Positions 11,377-22,236 of a DNA stretch of 64,000 nt are shown here, in pieces (within the stretch, counting starts at the first letter, position 1; each line of letters begins with the position of its first letter). The position numbers were made by a program, and so were the translations under genes. This DNA is from Phascolarctos cinereus (taxonomy: Eukaryota; Chordata; Mammalia; Diprotodontia; Phascolarctidae): assembly GCF_002099425.1 (NCBI RefSeq), contig NW_018344037.1, positions 7,959,001 through 8,023,000 on the forward strand, written 5' to 3'. Under the pieces are notes generated by a model that did not search any database, was not told where the DNA came from, and saw only the letters and a program-made list of their open reading frames with translations.

Positions 11377-11834
11377 CTGAAAGGAAGGTTTCCCCTTGCA
11401 GAGTGGCCCTGAACAAGGTGGACTGTTTGGCCAATAGCTCTAGCAAAGGAGCTCTGGTGGTCAAGAGAAGGCGGCTGACAAGGTAGGGTGATAATTTTCT
11501 TATATAACTTTTTTTTTATTTTCACCAGATTAAGAGGAGATTAAAAAGAAATGAGACTGCCACTTTTGGTGTCTCTAAAAGCAAAAGTAAACTTAAGAAC
11601 CAGATGCCGCTTTTTGGTGTCTCCCGATTTAAAGTGAAAGCAAACCTCACAGGCAGGGAAAACAAACCACACTGGCTAAGTAGTGTCCTATAAGATAGTT
11701 AGGTAATATGGGGCAGAGCTCGTAGGCAGAATAGAGAGACAGAGAATATTATTTGAAAGTTTTTGAATCATTAGTAAGAGACAGGAGACACAACTAGAAT
11801 TTCAGCATGCAAATAAGAACATTGTCTTTCTTTA

Positions 11835-14050
11835 CATTGTCAACTGCATCTTCGTCATTTCTATAGAGAACAAACCAAGTGCCATTCTGCTACTGAAATG
11901 CCTTCATAAGATACCTGTACTGTCCAACCATTGCATAGCAAGTCATAGATGAAATCAGTCCAGTGTATCACCAAGATTCAATCTGCTGACTATTTTGCTC
12001 CCCTATTCCAGGACTGTACTAATACCAACATTGATTACAATAGGAAACAGCAGTCTTTGTGGTGTTGCAATTTTCACATATTTGCTATTTTATTGATTAT
12101 TATTTAAAATAATCGTACTGTATGAGAACTTAATGATTATATCTTGGAATTATTTTGTATAGAAAATATACCTAGAAAAGTGGTTACCATGCCACTGTCC
12201 TGTCTTGCTAAAAAGTCCCATGTGTACAAGAAGAGTTTCCTCATGTACAAGAGTCCTTTTTTAGGTGAATATTAATTATTCTTCAGATAACATTAAAACA
12301 CAGCATAATGCTCATAATTTTTAGTTGTTTAAATAGAATCTACCAGTAGCTCTGGAAAGCCTTTTTTTGGTTTCATGGGTTGCAATTTTATGTAACATAT
12401 AAAAACTAAAGTGAGATTCACAAATATTCAGGACATTGGCAGCTGATCACATTTACAAAGTCAGTGTATAAGTGAAGTTATTACTCCCTCCATAATGCCT
12501 TATGGACAAGCAGGAGCTGTGATGTGAAGCTACATTGTATTTACCATTTTATATATGCCTCCCTATTTGATTTTATTCAAGTTATAGTACATTTTTGAAA
12601 AAGTTGGCCTTAGGTACGTGTCGTTGTGACATGCAAAGACTTATGATGACTTTACATTAAATGTTAGAATTTGTAGTCATTATGACATTAGAAATTTTTG
12701 TGGTTTTCAAGAGTCTCAAAGAAAATTGTATATTAACATTTTTTGTCAGCTGTCACATTTCCAAACAGTATTTAAAAAAAAAATCAAAAGTAAATGTGAT
12801 ATGGCAGATGAGCAGACTAACCAAAATCAGTGGTTAAGGGGATTTCATTTTAGATCCTTTTTAATAATCAAAGAAAATGGGATATTTGCTATATATATAT
12901 AAAGTTTTGTTGAAGTTAGAGCTAAAATAGCTTTTGTAGATACATGTCCTTTGCAACCTTCCATTCATTTCAAATCAGTTTGTAAGTCAAGAGTTCTATC
13001 TTATGGTAACTCTAAAAAAATAAAGCTTGTATCATTTCATCTACAACCACCATTTAGGTAACTTAAAAATTACATTGGTATCCAAAAAAGAAGAAAATTA
13101 GTTAAGGAGCTAAGTTATATCAATAATTAGAGAACAAATCAACTTGTTTTCTTAATCAGGTGGGGAGGAAACTTCAAGGGTAGGAGTAAATAAAGTCTCT
13201 GCTTTAGTAATTTTACATGAGCAGTTTGTGTGTTAAATACATTCTAATGCACTGTATGTATACCAAAATTTCCAGTAAGATGTAGCTTGTAAATTTTCTG
13301 AATCAGCTCCTTAGTACTTGTTATAATATAGCTAAAATCTTAATATATTTTGCAGTATATAAAAGGCTATAACTTCATAAGTCCTTTTTAACATATATTT
13401 GATAGAACTTTTTGATTTAAAAAATTATTCATGCTGACATTGTTAGAATATTAATAGCAATATTTTTAGGCTTTCATTTCTCCTGGTGGTTCTTTGGGAG
13501 GGTTTGCAAGCAAATCAAACAAGCGAAGTGGGAAAGGGGACATTTATTTGTCTTTGAATATTTAGAAATAGATTTTTACCCTTGCCCAACAAAACCCTCT
13601 TGAATTCAGTAAATAACTAATGAAATTCTTTTGCTTTGCTGCAGAGTTCTACTGCCTAACTCTCTTCTTGAATTAGAAAATCCAGCATAAATTTGTCATA
13701 GCCTGGTCAGTAGTTAAAACAACATTTCTGAGTTGAAAATAATTTTTATTAATTAAACCACTAGGGTATCTTTTTTTTTTAACTACAGATAGGAAGCTAG
13801 TTATTTCTGTGTTTTCTGTCAAGAAGCATAGCCTTAAACACATTTTTATACATATCTGATTTCTTAGCTACTTAAACTTACACTGTTCTAAACATTACTT
13901 AATCATATTTAGTTGACTATTTTTCTACTTAACAATTACACAGTGTTAGGGAGAGTCTTATTCTAAATTCCTTTATTTCATATCAATGTGTGATTCATGT
14001 TTTTTAATTGTAATTACAAGATATGTGTCAGAGTATGCACAAAAAAAAAG
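11835..14050. other. Non-viral AT-rich block inside the ERV
   Basis: Between the gag start and the integrase there is about 2.2 kb that does not read as Gag, protease, RT or RNase H in any frame and has no ORF of note. It also does not resemble the L1, L2 or SINE families elsewhere in the window. The texture (AT-rich, few CpG, scattered AATAAA at 13018 and 13194 on plus) is that of a vertebrate 3' UTR or other non-coding host DNA. A run of nine A at 14041-14049 stands just before retroviral sequence resumes. It may be a captured transcript segment, a retrocopy inserted into the provirus, or a product of recombination. I cannot identify the source. Confidence 0.55.
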
Positions 14051-14059
14051 TGTGGGAAA

Positions 14060-14760
14060 GATGAATATCATATGAAGAGAAGCAGATACTTTGGATTAGT
14101 TACATATTTTAAGAAGGACATAAGTAATATCATTTATTGTTTTGCTTTAGTATTCTTGGCATTCCCAGACACCTTAAGACTGACAATGGCCCTGCGTATA
14201 CTAGCAGGAATTTTGCACAATTTTGTCTCACCTATACTATCACTTACTCTACTGGCATCCCATACAATCTTACTGGACAAGCCATTGTTGAAAGGTGCAA
14301 CAAGGATATTAAAATCCTCCTTGATAAACAGAAAAAAGAGGGAATAGAAAATAGGGTAAGAAGGAGATTGGATCAGATCATATATACCATAACTTTAAAA
14401 AGGAGATTGGATCTGGTAATACATACCATAAAATTTTTGACACTAGATGATCAGGGACGTACTACTGCACAAAAACATTTTGCAGGGCAAAAGGACAGGT
14501 TGTTAGATGAGCAACCAGATGTCACAGTAATGTAGAAGGATCCAAAGATGGGTAATTGGGATGGTCCAGTAAAATTACTAACCTAGGGTAAAAGTTATGC
14601 TTGTGTTTTTCCAGGACATGCAGGAGAACTGGTCTGGGTGCCTGAGAGGAACATTTGCGCTGTCAGCATACTGACCAGAGTGATGGAGACCCTGAGCATC
14701 AAAGGAAAAACCAGTCAGAGAGACAAACAGAGGAGGAAGGCGAGACCAAGAAGACAAAGA
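14060..14760 (+). pseudogene. ERV pol remnant: integrase
   Basis: Integrase-like reading with FCFSILGIPRHLKTDNGPAYTS and TGIPYNLTGQAIVERCNKDIK (14137-14330), the catalytic-core signature around the second aspartate and the conserved glutamate of the retroviral DDE domain. It is followed by a C-terminal domain with WKDP and ELVWVPERN (about 14533-14655). The similarity is to class II (beta) retroviral integrases. It is a broken fossil; the N-terminal zinc domain and first part of the core are absent. Confidence 0.8.
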
Positions 14761-14764
14761 GCCA

Positions 14765-15160
14765 ATAATAAGATGGTAACTGTATGACTGTTGCAGGTGG
14801 CTCCAGTACGGAGTTATGATTACATTGGACTTATATGCCTTACCCTCCTTGGGTTAAACCTGTAACTTTAAATGTGATTACCACTATACTTTTGTTTGTG
14901 TAACTCCTTATTTGCTTTCTAATACTACCAATGTAACTCCTGATCAAATATTGAATAAGCATCAGGGCACTTGGCATTCCAAAAATATAACATGAGTGGT
15001 ATTGATCCTCAAGATATTGCTTATAAGCTGTTGTATTATATCAAGCAACTTAACACTTTCCAGAATATTTCAAATTTGCTGTTGCAGTTCTTAACCTGGA
15101 TAGTATGCTTGTTACTCTTGAGTTTTCTCCTGATGAGCATCCCACTTTCTCAAGCTAGAA
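14765..15160 (+). pseudogene. ERV env remnants
   Basis: Short stretches resembling the two ends of a betaretroviral env. There is a basic run near 14730-14765, a surface-like stretch (WVKPVTLNVITT, about 14850-14890), and near the end a hydrophobic segment (LLLQFLTWIVCLLLLSFLL, about 15073-15130) that fits the transmembrane anchor, just before the polypurine tract. Most of env is absent and the rest is broken. Confidence 0.6.
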
Positions 15161-15162
15161 TA

Positions 15163-15177
15163 GAAAAAAGGGGGAGA
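15163..15177 (+). promoter_or_regulatory. Polypurine tract of the ERV
   Basis: GAAAAAAGGGGGAGA directly before the 3' LTR, the normal position and composition of the plus-strand primer in retroviruses. Confidence 0.85.
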
Positions 15178-15582
15178 TGTTGAGGGCCGGCTATGGAGAG
15201 TTGGAGGGCTTAGGCCATCTTGAGTCTTACCTGTAGATTGTACTAAGCTCAACAGCTGTGTAAACTCAGGATGTTGGCTCACCACCCCCCTGTTCTGTCA
15301 CTTGAGAACAGGACGCAGGAAGGGAGGAAATGGATAGGGTATAGGACAGGATGCAGGAAAAAAAGTAACAGACAAGGTACAAGAAAATAGGGAAATCACT
15401 TAATTAGGTTTGTGCTTTTCATGGAAAATGATGTTACTATTGCTTAATCCAGTACCATATAAGCCTGAGCCCTCAGATCAAGAAATGGAGTTTGTTCTTT
15501 GCTGCTGCCACCTGGCTCACCTGATTCCTTATCTCTTCACACTCTGCCGGCATCAAACCATGGCTGCAGACACAGGCACTCA
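15178..15582 (+). repeat. 3' LTR of the ERV
   Basis: About 405 bp, starting TGTTGAGGGCC and ending GGCACTCA, aligned with the 5' LTR. Roughly one site in ten differs by eye, with a few short indels. The next repeat, a SINE, begins about 13 bp later. Confidence 0.88.
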
Positions 15583-15594
15583 TGTCAATATTTA

Positions 15595-15760
15595 TTATTT
15601 GTTTTTCATGCTTTTTATTTTTAGGCAATTAGGGTTAAGTGACTTACCCAGTGCCACATAGCTAGTAAGTGTCAAGTGTTTGGTCTGAGGCTGGATTTGA
15701 ACTCAGGTCCTCCTGACTTCAGGGCTGGTGCTCTAACCATTGTGCCACCTAGCTGTCCCA
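15595..15760 (-). mobile_element. tRNA-derived marsupial SINE (WSINE1/WALLSI-like)
   Basis: On the minus strand: GGGACAGCTAGGTGGCAC, AATGGTTAGAGCACCAG, GAGTTCAAATCCAGCC and the TAAGTCACTTAACC block, then an A-rich tail. It is the same family as the copies at 1405, 38436 and 41731. I could not find clear target duplications. Confidence 0.85.
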
Positions 15761-15928
15761 AAACACATATTAACTATTGACATCCTTTTCCCTTTTCAAG
15801 TTCTCCTCGACTTCTTTTTGTCCCTTAGAATTATTTGTTTACACATAATCTTCCATACCTTAGGAGCTTCTCATTTTTTTTCACTTAAGCAAAATATACC
15901 ATCATTTTCTAAAAACAAATTTCTTATC
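15761..15928. other. Short unassigned flank
   Basis: About 170 bp of AT-rich DNA between the SINE and L1-A. Its last bases (AAAAACAAATTTCTT, 15911-15925) resemble AAAAAAGAATTTCTC (about 22614-22628) after L1-A, a plausible decayed target duplication. Confidence 0.4.
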
Positions 15929-16081
15929 GGGAGCCAAGATGGCAGAGTGAAAAGGTTGTCACTCTCACTCTCCCCTATCAACCTCTGAAAACCCAGAAAA
16001 TATCACCCCAGAAAAAAAAACCCTGGAACACCTGAACTAGAAGAAAGACAGGGAGCAGCAGTGCAGCAGCCCAGCAACCAG

Positions 16082-16580
16082 GTCTCCCAGTGCCTCAGCA
16101 AAAATAAGGGAGGCAGAACTACAAGGGGCCCCAGGAGGATAAGTACCCTGCAGCATTCATCTGAAAGGAGGTGAAGAAAACAACCTAAAGGCTTCCTAAA
16201 GCCCCAGCCTTGCTGATTCCAACCCAACACCAGGTGAGCTGTCCCAGCCCTGCAGCCTCCAATTGTGAAGAAATCCTGAAGCCCAGGTGGTAGAGCAGGC
16301 AAACACCAACACCTGGACCTCCAAGTGCCTCAGTGAGGGGGGGGGGAACCGGTGGAAACCAGCTCAGAAAACCACCAGGTGCCTGGCACTCTACCACAAA
16401 GGAATCTCCCAGTGCATTAGCAGAAAAGGGAGACAACACTGCAGGGGGCCCCAGGCAGATAAACACCCTGCAGCACCCATCTAAAAGGAGCTGAAGAAAG
16501 CTAAAGGAAAGGAAAAGCAGGCAACCTAGAATTGCCTGAAAGTTCCAGCCTTGCTGATTCCAGCCCAACACAAGGTAAGC
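16082..16580 (+). repeat. Duplicated 5'-UTR unit of L1-A (period ~324 bp)
   Basis: The stretch starting TCTCCCAGTGCCTCAGCA at 16085 recurs at 16406 as TCTCCCAGTGCATTAGCA, with the same downstream landmarks in both copies: GGGGCCCCAGG, ACCCTGCAGCA, then GCCTTGCTGATTCCA. This is a tandem, diverged duplication within the L1 promoter region. L1-B has only one such unit. Promoter monomers are known in mouse L1, but whether these units drive transcription here is not shown. Confidence 0.75.
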
Positions 16581-16643
16581 TGCCAGAAACCTACAGCCTC
16601 CAATTGCCAGCATAAGAGGCCCCAGCACAAAGCCAGTGACCAA
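16185..16643 (-). other. Antisense ORF in the L1-A 5' UTR
   Basis: A 152-codon ORF runs antisense through the 5' UTR from 16643 to 16185. It contains LVLGWNQQGW twice (from the duplicated unit) and FSANALGDSFVVECQ and LTEALGGPGVGVCLL. The same reading is found antisense in the 5' UTRs at 24336-24990 and 46759-47055. Position and orientation are like the primate L1 ORF0, but I see no sequence relation to it and no proof of translation. The start methionine is only the first available one. Confidence 0.45.
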
Positions 16644-16739
16644 GACCTAGGCTCCCAACACAAGAAGCTTGGGTCAGTACCCTCTGTTCCCCAGCAGGAG
16701 AGCTCAATCTCTTTAAAGGCCAGGGAATAAAGAAACACC

Positions 16740-17787
16740 ATGAGTAAAAAGAAACGTACCATAGATTCATATTATGAGAAGAGTGAAGATCAAGACAGAA
16801 ATTCTGAAGAGGACAACATTGTCAACAAACCCACATCTGCAACAACAAAAGGGAATATGAACTGGTCTGAAGCCCAAAAAGCCTTCTTAGAAGAGCTCAA
16901 GAAGGATTTTAATAGTCAAATGAGAGAGGTAAAAGAGTCCTTCAAAAATACAATTGGCCAATTGGAAAAAAAATACACTGAAAAACAAGTCCCTAAAAAA
17001 CACAATTGGCCAATTGAAGAAGGAAGACAAAAACTAACAGAAGAGTACTGAAGAAAACAAGTCCCTAAAAAACACAATTGGCCAGTTGAAGAAGGAAGTA
17101 CAAAAACTAACAGAAGAAAACAATCTGTTAAAAACTAGAATTGGACAAATGGAAACTAATGTCTCTATGAGAGAGCAAGAATCAGTCAAACAGAAACAAA
17201 AAAATGAAAAAATAGATGAAAATGTAAAATACCTCATCAGTAAAACAACGACCTGGAAAATCGACTCAGGAGAGACAATTTAAAAATTATTGGACTACCT
17301 GAAAATCATGATGAAAAAAAGAGCCTGGACAGTATCTTTCAGGAAATCATAAAGGAAAACTGCCCAGAAGTCCTAGAACCAGAAGGGAAAATAACCATAG
17401 AAAGAATCCACCGATCACCACCTGAAAGAGATCCCAAATTGACAATGCCAAGAATATAATAGCAAAATTCCAAAATTACCAGATGAAAGAGAAGGTGCTG
17501 CAAGCAGCCAGAAAGAAAGAATTTAAATATCATGGAACCACAGTCAGGATTACACAGGACCTTGCAGCTTCTACATTAAAAGACCACAGGGCATGGAACA
17601 TGATATTCCTAAGGCAAAGGAGCTTGGAATGCAGCCAAGGATCAATTACCCAGCAAAAATGAGCATCATTTTTCAAGGGAGGAGGTGGATATTCAACGAA
17701 ATAGGAGACTTCCAAACTTTCCTGATAAAAAGACCAGAGCTCAACAAAAAATTTGATCTTCAAGTACAGGACTCAAGAAGGACTTAA
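16740..17787 (+). pseudogene. L1-A ORF1 (RNA-binding coiled-coil protein)
   Basis: Encodes the L1 ORF1 protein, a trimeric nucleic-acid chaperone that packages L1 RNA in the cytoplasm. It starts MSKKKRTIDSYYEKSEDQD. A motif NWSEAQKAFLEELKKDF (about residues 41-57) leads into a heptad-rich coiled coil. Then come the RRM-like and C-terminal domains, readable as CPEVLEPEGKITIERIHR (about 17363-17416) and GMQPRINYPAKMSIIFQGRRWIF (about 17628-17694), ending VQDSRRT. The reading is broken by a stop at 17049-17051 and several frameshifts, so the intact protein cannot be made from this copy as written. A tandem duplication of about 71 bp sits in the coiled coil (16980-17121). Confidence 0.85.
16980..17121 (+). 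repeat. Tandem ~71-bp duplication in the ORF1 coiled coil
   Basis: Two adjacent units share CAAGTCCCTAAAAAACACAA, then TTGGCCA, TTGAAGAAGGAAG and AAAAACTAACAGAAGA (16980-17049 and 17050-17121). Each adds about 24 residues, so the change would lengthen the coiled coil by several heptads. A weaker third copy of the heptad block precedes them near 16938-16978. Confidence 0.8.
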
Positions 17788-18417
17788 AAAGGTAAATGGG
17801 ACAGAAGATACAATATGTTGTTAATAAGGGGGGGCTGTTTAAACCCCTACAAGGGAATATGAGACTTGCAACCCTTGAGAACTGTATTGTTATTACACCT
17901 TGTTAAAGGAGTATACATAAAGAGGGTGGATATTAGTTGACTTTGATGTAATGATAAAAAAAAATCTAATCAAGTGGGTTAAATGGATCCAAATAAGTGG
18001 ATCAATCTGATCTTAGAAAATGTACTGAGAAAGGAGGAGGCAGACAAGGGTAAATTACATTACAGGAAAAGACACAAAATCCTATTACAGCAGAGGGAAA
18101 GAAGGGGGGGGAGCATTGTTTGAACCTTACTCTCATCAGATTTGGCTCAAGAAGGGCATAATATAATCAGTTAGGTATAGAAATCTAACTTGCCCTATAG
18201 GCAGTAGGAGGAAAAGGGGAAAGAAAGGGAGGGGGAAAGAAAGAGGGGAAAGAAAAGGAGGGGGAAAGAAGGGAGGGAAAAGCAGTAAGACTAAAGGGGA
18301 AGAAAAGGGAAAGGGATAATAAAAGGGGGAAGGGACTGAAGGAGGTGGTCAAAAGCAAAACACTAGTGAAGGGGGAAAGGAAAAAGGAGAAAGAAAAGCA
18401 TAAATAGGGGGAAAAGG
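17788..18417 (+). other. L1-A inter-ORF spacer with polypurine block
   Basis: About 630 nt separate the ORF1 stop from the first ATG of ORF2. The second part (about 18195-18420) is nearly all A and G on the plus strand. The same spacer is present in L1-B (about 48265-48880), in the minus-strand L1 at 33622-38800 and in all the HAL1-like copies. Human L1 has a spacer of only about 60 nt. No ORF is conserved in it. How ORF2 would be translated is not evident from sequence. Confidence 0.7.
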
Positions 18418-21400
18418 ATGGAGAAAAAGACACAGATAGTAATCATAACTGTGAATGTGAATGGGATGAACTCTCCCATAAAACGGAAATGGATTGCAGA
18501 ATGGATTAAAAACCATAATCCTACAATATGTTGTTTACAGGAAACACATTTGAAAAAGAGTGACACATACAGGGTAAAGGTAAAAGGCTGGAGCAGAATA
18601 TATTATGCTTCAGCTGAAGTAAAAAAAGCAGGGGTAGCAATCCTGATCTCAGACAAAGCAAAAGCAAAAATTAATCTAATCAAAAGAGATAAGGAAGGAA
18701 ACTACATCCTGCTAAAAGGCACCATAGACAATGAACTAAACATATATGCACCAAATGGTAGGTACAGCATCCAAACTCTTACAGGAGAAGTTCAGGGAGT
18801 TACAGGAAGAAATAGACAGCAAAACTATACTAGTGGGGGACCTGAACCTCCCCTCTTAGGCACTAGATAAGTCTAACCACAAAATAAACAAGAAAGAAGT
18901 TAAGGAGGTGAATAGAACATTAGAAAAGTTAGGTATGATAGACCTCTGGAGAAAACTGAATGGGGATAGAAAGGAATATACTTTTTTCTCAGCAGTACAT
19001 GGCACATACACAAAAATTGACCATGTACTAGGGCATAAAAACCTCACAATCCAATGCAGAAAGGCAGAAATATTAAATGCATCCTTTTCAGATCATGACA
19101 CAATAAAAATTATATGTAATAAAGGGCCATGGAAAGATAGACTAAAAAATAATTGGAAACTAAATAATCTAATCCTAAAAAATGATTGGGTCAAACAACA
19201 AATCATAGAAACAATCAATAATTTCATTCAAGAGAATGACAATAATGAGACAACATACCAAAACCTATGGGATGCAGCGAAAGCAGTTCTTAGGGGAAGT
19301 TTTATATCTCTAAATGCTTACATAAATAAAATAGAAAAAGAGGAGATTAATGAATTGGGCATACAACTAAAAAAACTAGAAAAAGAACAAATTAAAAATC
19401 CTCAACTAAACACCAAATTAGAAATATTGAAAACCAAAGGAAAAATTAAAAATTGAAATTAAGAAAACTATTGAACTAATAAATAAAACTAAGAGCTGGT
19501 TTTATGAAAAAACAATAAAATAGATAAGCCTTTGGTTAATTTAATTAAAAAAAGATTTAATAGAATTTAATAAAAAAAAAGAAGAAAACCAAATTACTAG
19601 TATCAAGAATGAAAAAGGCGAAGCTACACAAGGAAGAGGAAATTAAAACAATAATTAGGAATTATTTTGCCCAACTATATGCCAACAAATTTGACAATCT
19701 TAGTGAAATGGATACATATTTACAAAAATATCAATTGCCCAGATTAACCAAGAGGAAGTAAAATACTTAAATAACCCCATCTCAGAAAAAGAAATTGAAC
19801 AAGCCATTGATGAACTCCCTAGGAAAAAATCTCCAGGGCCAGATGGATTTACATGCAATTCTATCAAACATTTAAAGAACAATTAATTCCAATACTATAT
19901 AGACTATTTGGGAAAATAGGTGAAGAAGGAGTCTTACCAAATTCTTTTTATGATACAAATATGGTGTTGATACCTAAACCAGGAAGAGTCAAAATAGAGA
20001 AAGAAAATTATAGACCAATTTCTCTAATGAATATAGATGCAAAAATTTTAAACAAAATACTAGCAAGTAGATTGCAGCAACTTATCACAAGAATAATACA
20101 CTATGACCAGGTAGGATTTATACCAGGAATGCAGGGTTGGTTCAATATTAGGAAAACTATCAGCATCATTGAGCATATCAACAACAAAACCAACAGAAAC
20201 CACATGATCATTTCAATAGATGCAGAAAAAGCTTTTGATGAAATACAACACCCATTCCTATTAAAAACACTAGAAAGCATAGGTATAAATGGAGTCTTCC
20301 TTAAAATAATAAATAGCATATCTAAAACCTTCAGCAAGCATTATATGTAATGGGGACAGGCTAGAAGCATTTCCAATAAGATCGGGGTGAAACAAGGATG
20401 TCCATTATCACCACTGTTATTCAATATTGTACTGGAAACATTAGCTTTAGCAATAAGAGAAGAAAAAGAAATTGAAGGCATTAGAATAGGCAAAGAAGAA
20501 ACAAAGCTATCACTCTTTGCAGATGACATGATGATATACTTAGAGAATCCTAGAGTCAAAAAAATACTTGAAATAATAAACAACTTTAGCAAAGTTGCAG
20601 GCTATAAAATAAACCCACATAAATCATCAGCATTTCTATATATTACCAACAAAGCCCAACAGCAAGAGATAGAAAGAGAAATCCCATTTAAACTTACTGT
20701 AGACATTATAAAATATTTAGGAGTCTACCTCCTGAAACAAACCCAGGAACTCTATGAACACAATTACAAAACACTTTTCACACAAATAAAATCAGATCTA
20801 AATAATTGGAAAAACATCAGTTGCTCATGGGTAGGCCGAGCTAATATAATAAAAATGACAATCCTACCTAAGCTAATTTACTTATTCAGTGCCATACCAA
20901 TCAAACTACCAAAAAATTATTTTAAGAGTTAGAAAAAATAATAACAAGATTCATTTGGAAAAACAAAAGGTCCAGAATATCAAAGGAACTAATGAAAAGA
21001 AATGCAGGGGAAGGTGGCCTGGCAATTCCAGATCTTAAATTGTATTATAAAGCAGCAATCATCAAAACTGCTTGGTACTGGCTAAGAAATAGGGAGGTGG
21101 ATCAGTGGAATAGGTTAAATATGCAAGACACAGTAGTCAATGATTATAGTAATCTATTATTTGATAAACCCAAAGACCCCAGCTTCTGGGATAAGAACCC
21201 ACTCTTTGAAAAAAACTGCTGGGAAAACTGGAAAAGAGTATGGCAGAAACTAGGCATAGACCCAAATCTCACACCATATACCAAAATAAAGTCAAAATGG
21301 GTTCATGACTTAGATATAAAGGCTGATACCATAAGTAAACTGGGAGAACAAGGAATAGTTTACCTATCAGATCTATGGAGAACAGAAGAATTCATGACCA

Positions 21401-22236
21401 AACAGGAGATAGAGAACATTATGAAAAGCAAAATGGATAATTTTGATTACATTAAATTGAAAAGTTTTTGCACAAACAAAGCCAATGCAACTAAGATTAG
21501 AAGGAAGGTAGAAAATTGGGAAAGAATTTTTACAACCAGTCTCTCTGATAAAGGCCTCATTTCTAAAATATAGAGAATTAAGACAAATTTATAAGAACAC
21601 AAGCCATTCCCCAATTGATAAATGGTCAAAGGATATGAACAGACAGTTCTCAGATGAAGAAATTAAAGCCATCTATAGTCATATGAAAAAATGCTCTAAA
21701 TCATTATTGATTAGAGAAATGCAAATCAAAACAACTCTGAGGTACCACATCACACCTATCAGATTGGCCAACATGACAAAACAGGAAAATGATAAATGTT
21801 GGAGAATGTGGGAAAATTGGAACACTAATACATTGTTGGTGGAGTTGTGAAATGATCCAACCATTTTGGAGAACAATTTGGAACTATGCCCAAAGGGCTA
21901 CAAAAATGTGCATACCCTTTGATCCAGCAATAGCACTTCTAGGGCTATATCCCAAAGAGATCAAACAAATGGGAAAAGGACCCACATGTACAAAAATATT
22001 CATAGCAGCTCTTTTTGGTGGCAAAGAATTGGAAATTGAGAGGATGCCCATCAATTGGGGAATGGCTGAGCAAGTTGTGTTATATAAATGTAATGGAATA
22101 CTATTCTGCTATAAGAAATAATGAACAGGCTGACTTCAGAAAAACCTGGAAAGACTTATATGGTCTGATGCTGAGTGAAGTGAGCAGAACCAAGAGGACT
22201 TTGTACACAATAACAGCCACGTTATGCAATGACTAA
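18418..22236 (+). pseudogene. L1-A ORF2 (endonuclease and reverse transcriptase)
   Basis: Encodes the L1 enzyme that nicks target DNA and reverse-transcribes L1 RNA in place. The APE-type endonuclease begins MEKKTQIVIITVNVNGMNSP, with the catalytic QETH block (18538-18549), the KIDHVL block (about 19013-19030) and SDH (19088-19096). The RT has [20 protein letters not shown] (about 20012-20071), GFIPGMQGW (about 20113-20139) and the catalytic FADD (20516-20527). The C-terminal region runs from about 21000 to 22236. As written it falls into at least six open segments, with stops or frameshifts near 18868, 19456, 20350, 20930, 21571 and 22120. The cysteine motif is also altered relative to L1-B. 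Many of the differences are one- or two-base indels. Confidence 0.9.

Larger units (their letters stand above)
10955..15582 (+). mobile_element. Defective class II (betaretrovirus-like) ERV
   Basis: A fossil provirus with two LTRs, a primer-binding site, a polypurine tract and remnants of gag, pol and env. Parts in order: 5' LTR 10955-11354; PBS 11359-11376, close to the tRNA-Lys type; leader; gag start near 11708 with a myristoylation-type MGQSS opening, lost by about 11835; about 2.2 kb of sequence with no retroviral similarity (11835-14050); integrase core and C-terminal part (about 14060-14760, with the motif KTDNGPAYTS and a WKDP-type C-terminal block); env remnants (about 14765-15160) ending in a membrane-spanning segment; polypurine tract 15163-15177; 3' LTR 15178-15582. 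It is broken at many points and lacks pro, RT and most of gag and env. By eye the LTRs differ at roughly one site in ten, so it is an old insertion. I could not show a clear target duplication. Confidence 0.85.

Noticed and set aside
10955-15582. A working retroviral gene set
   Set aside because: Protease, RT and most of gag and env are absent, the rest is broken, and the LTRs have diverged. It is a fossil.
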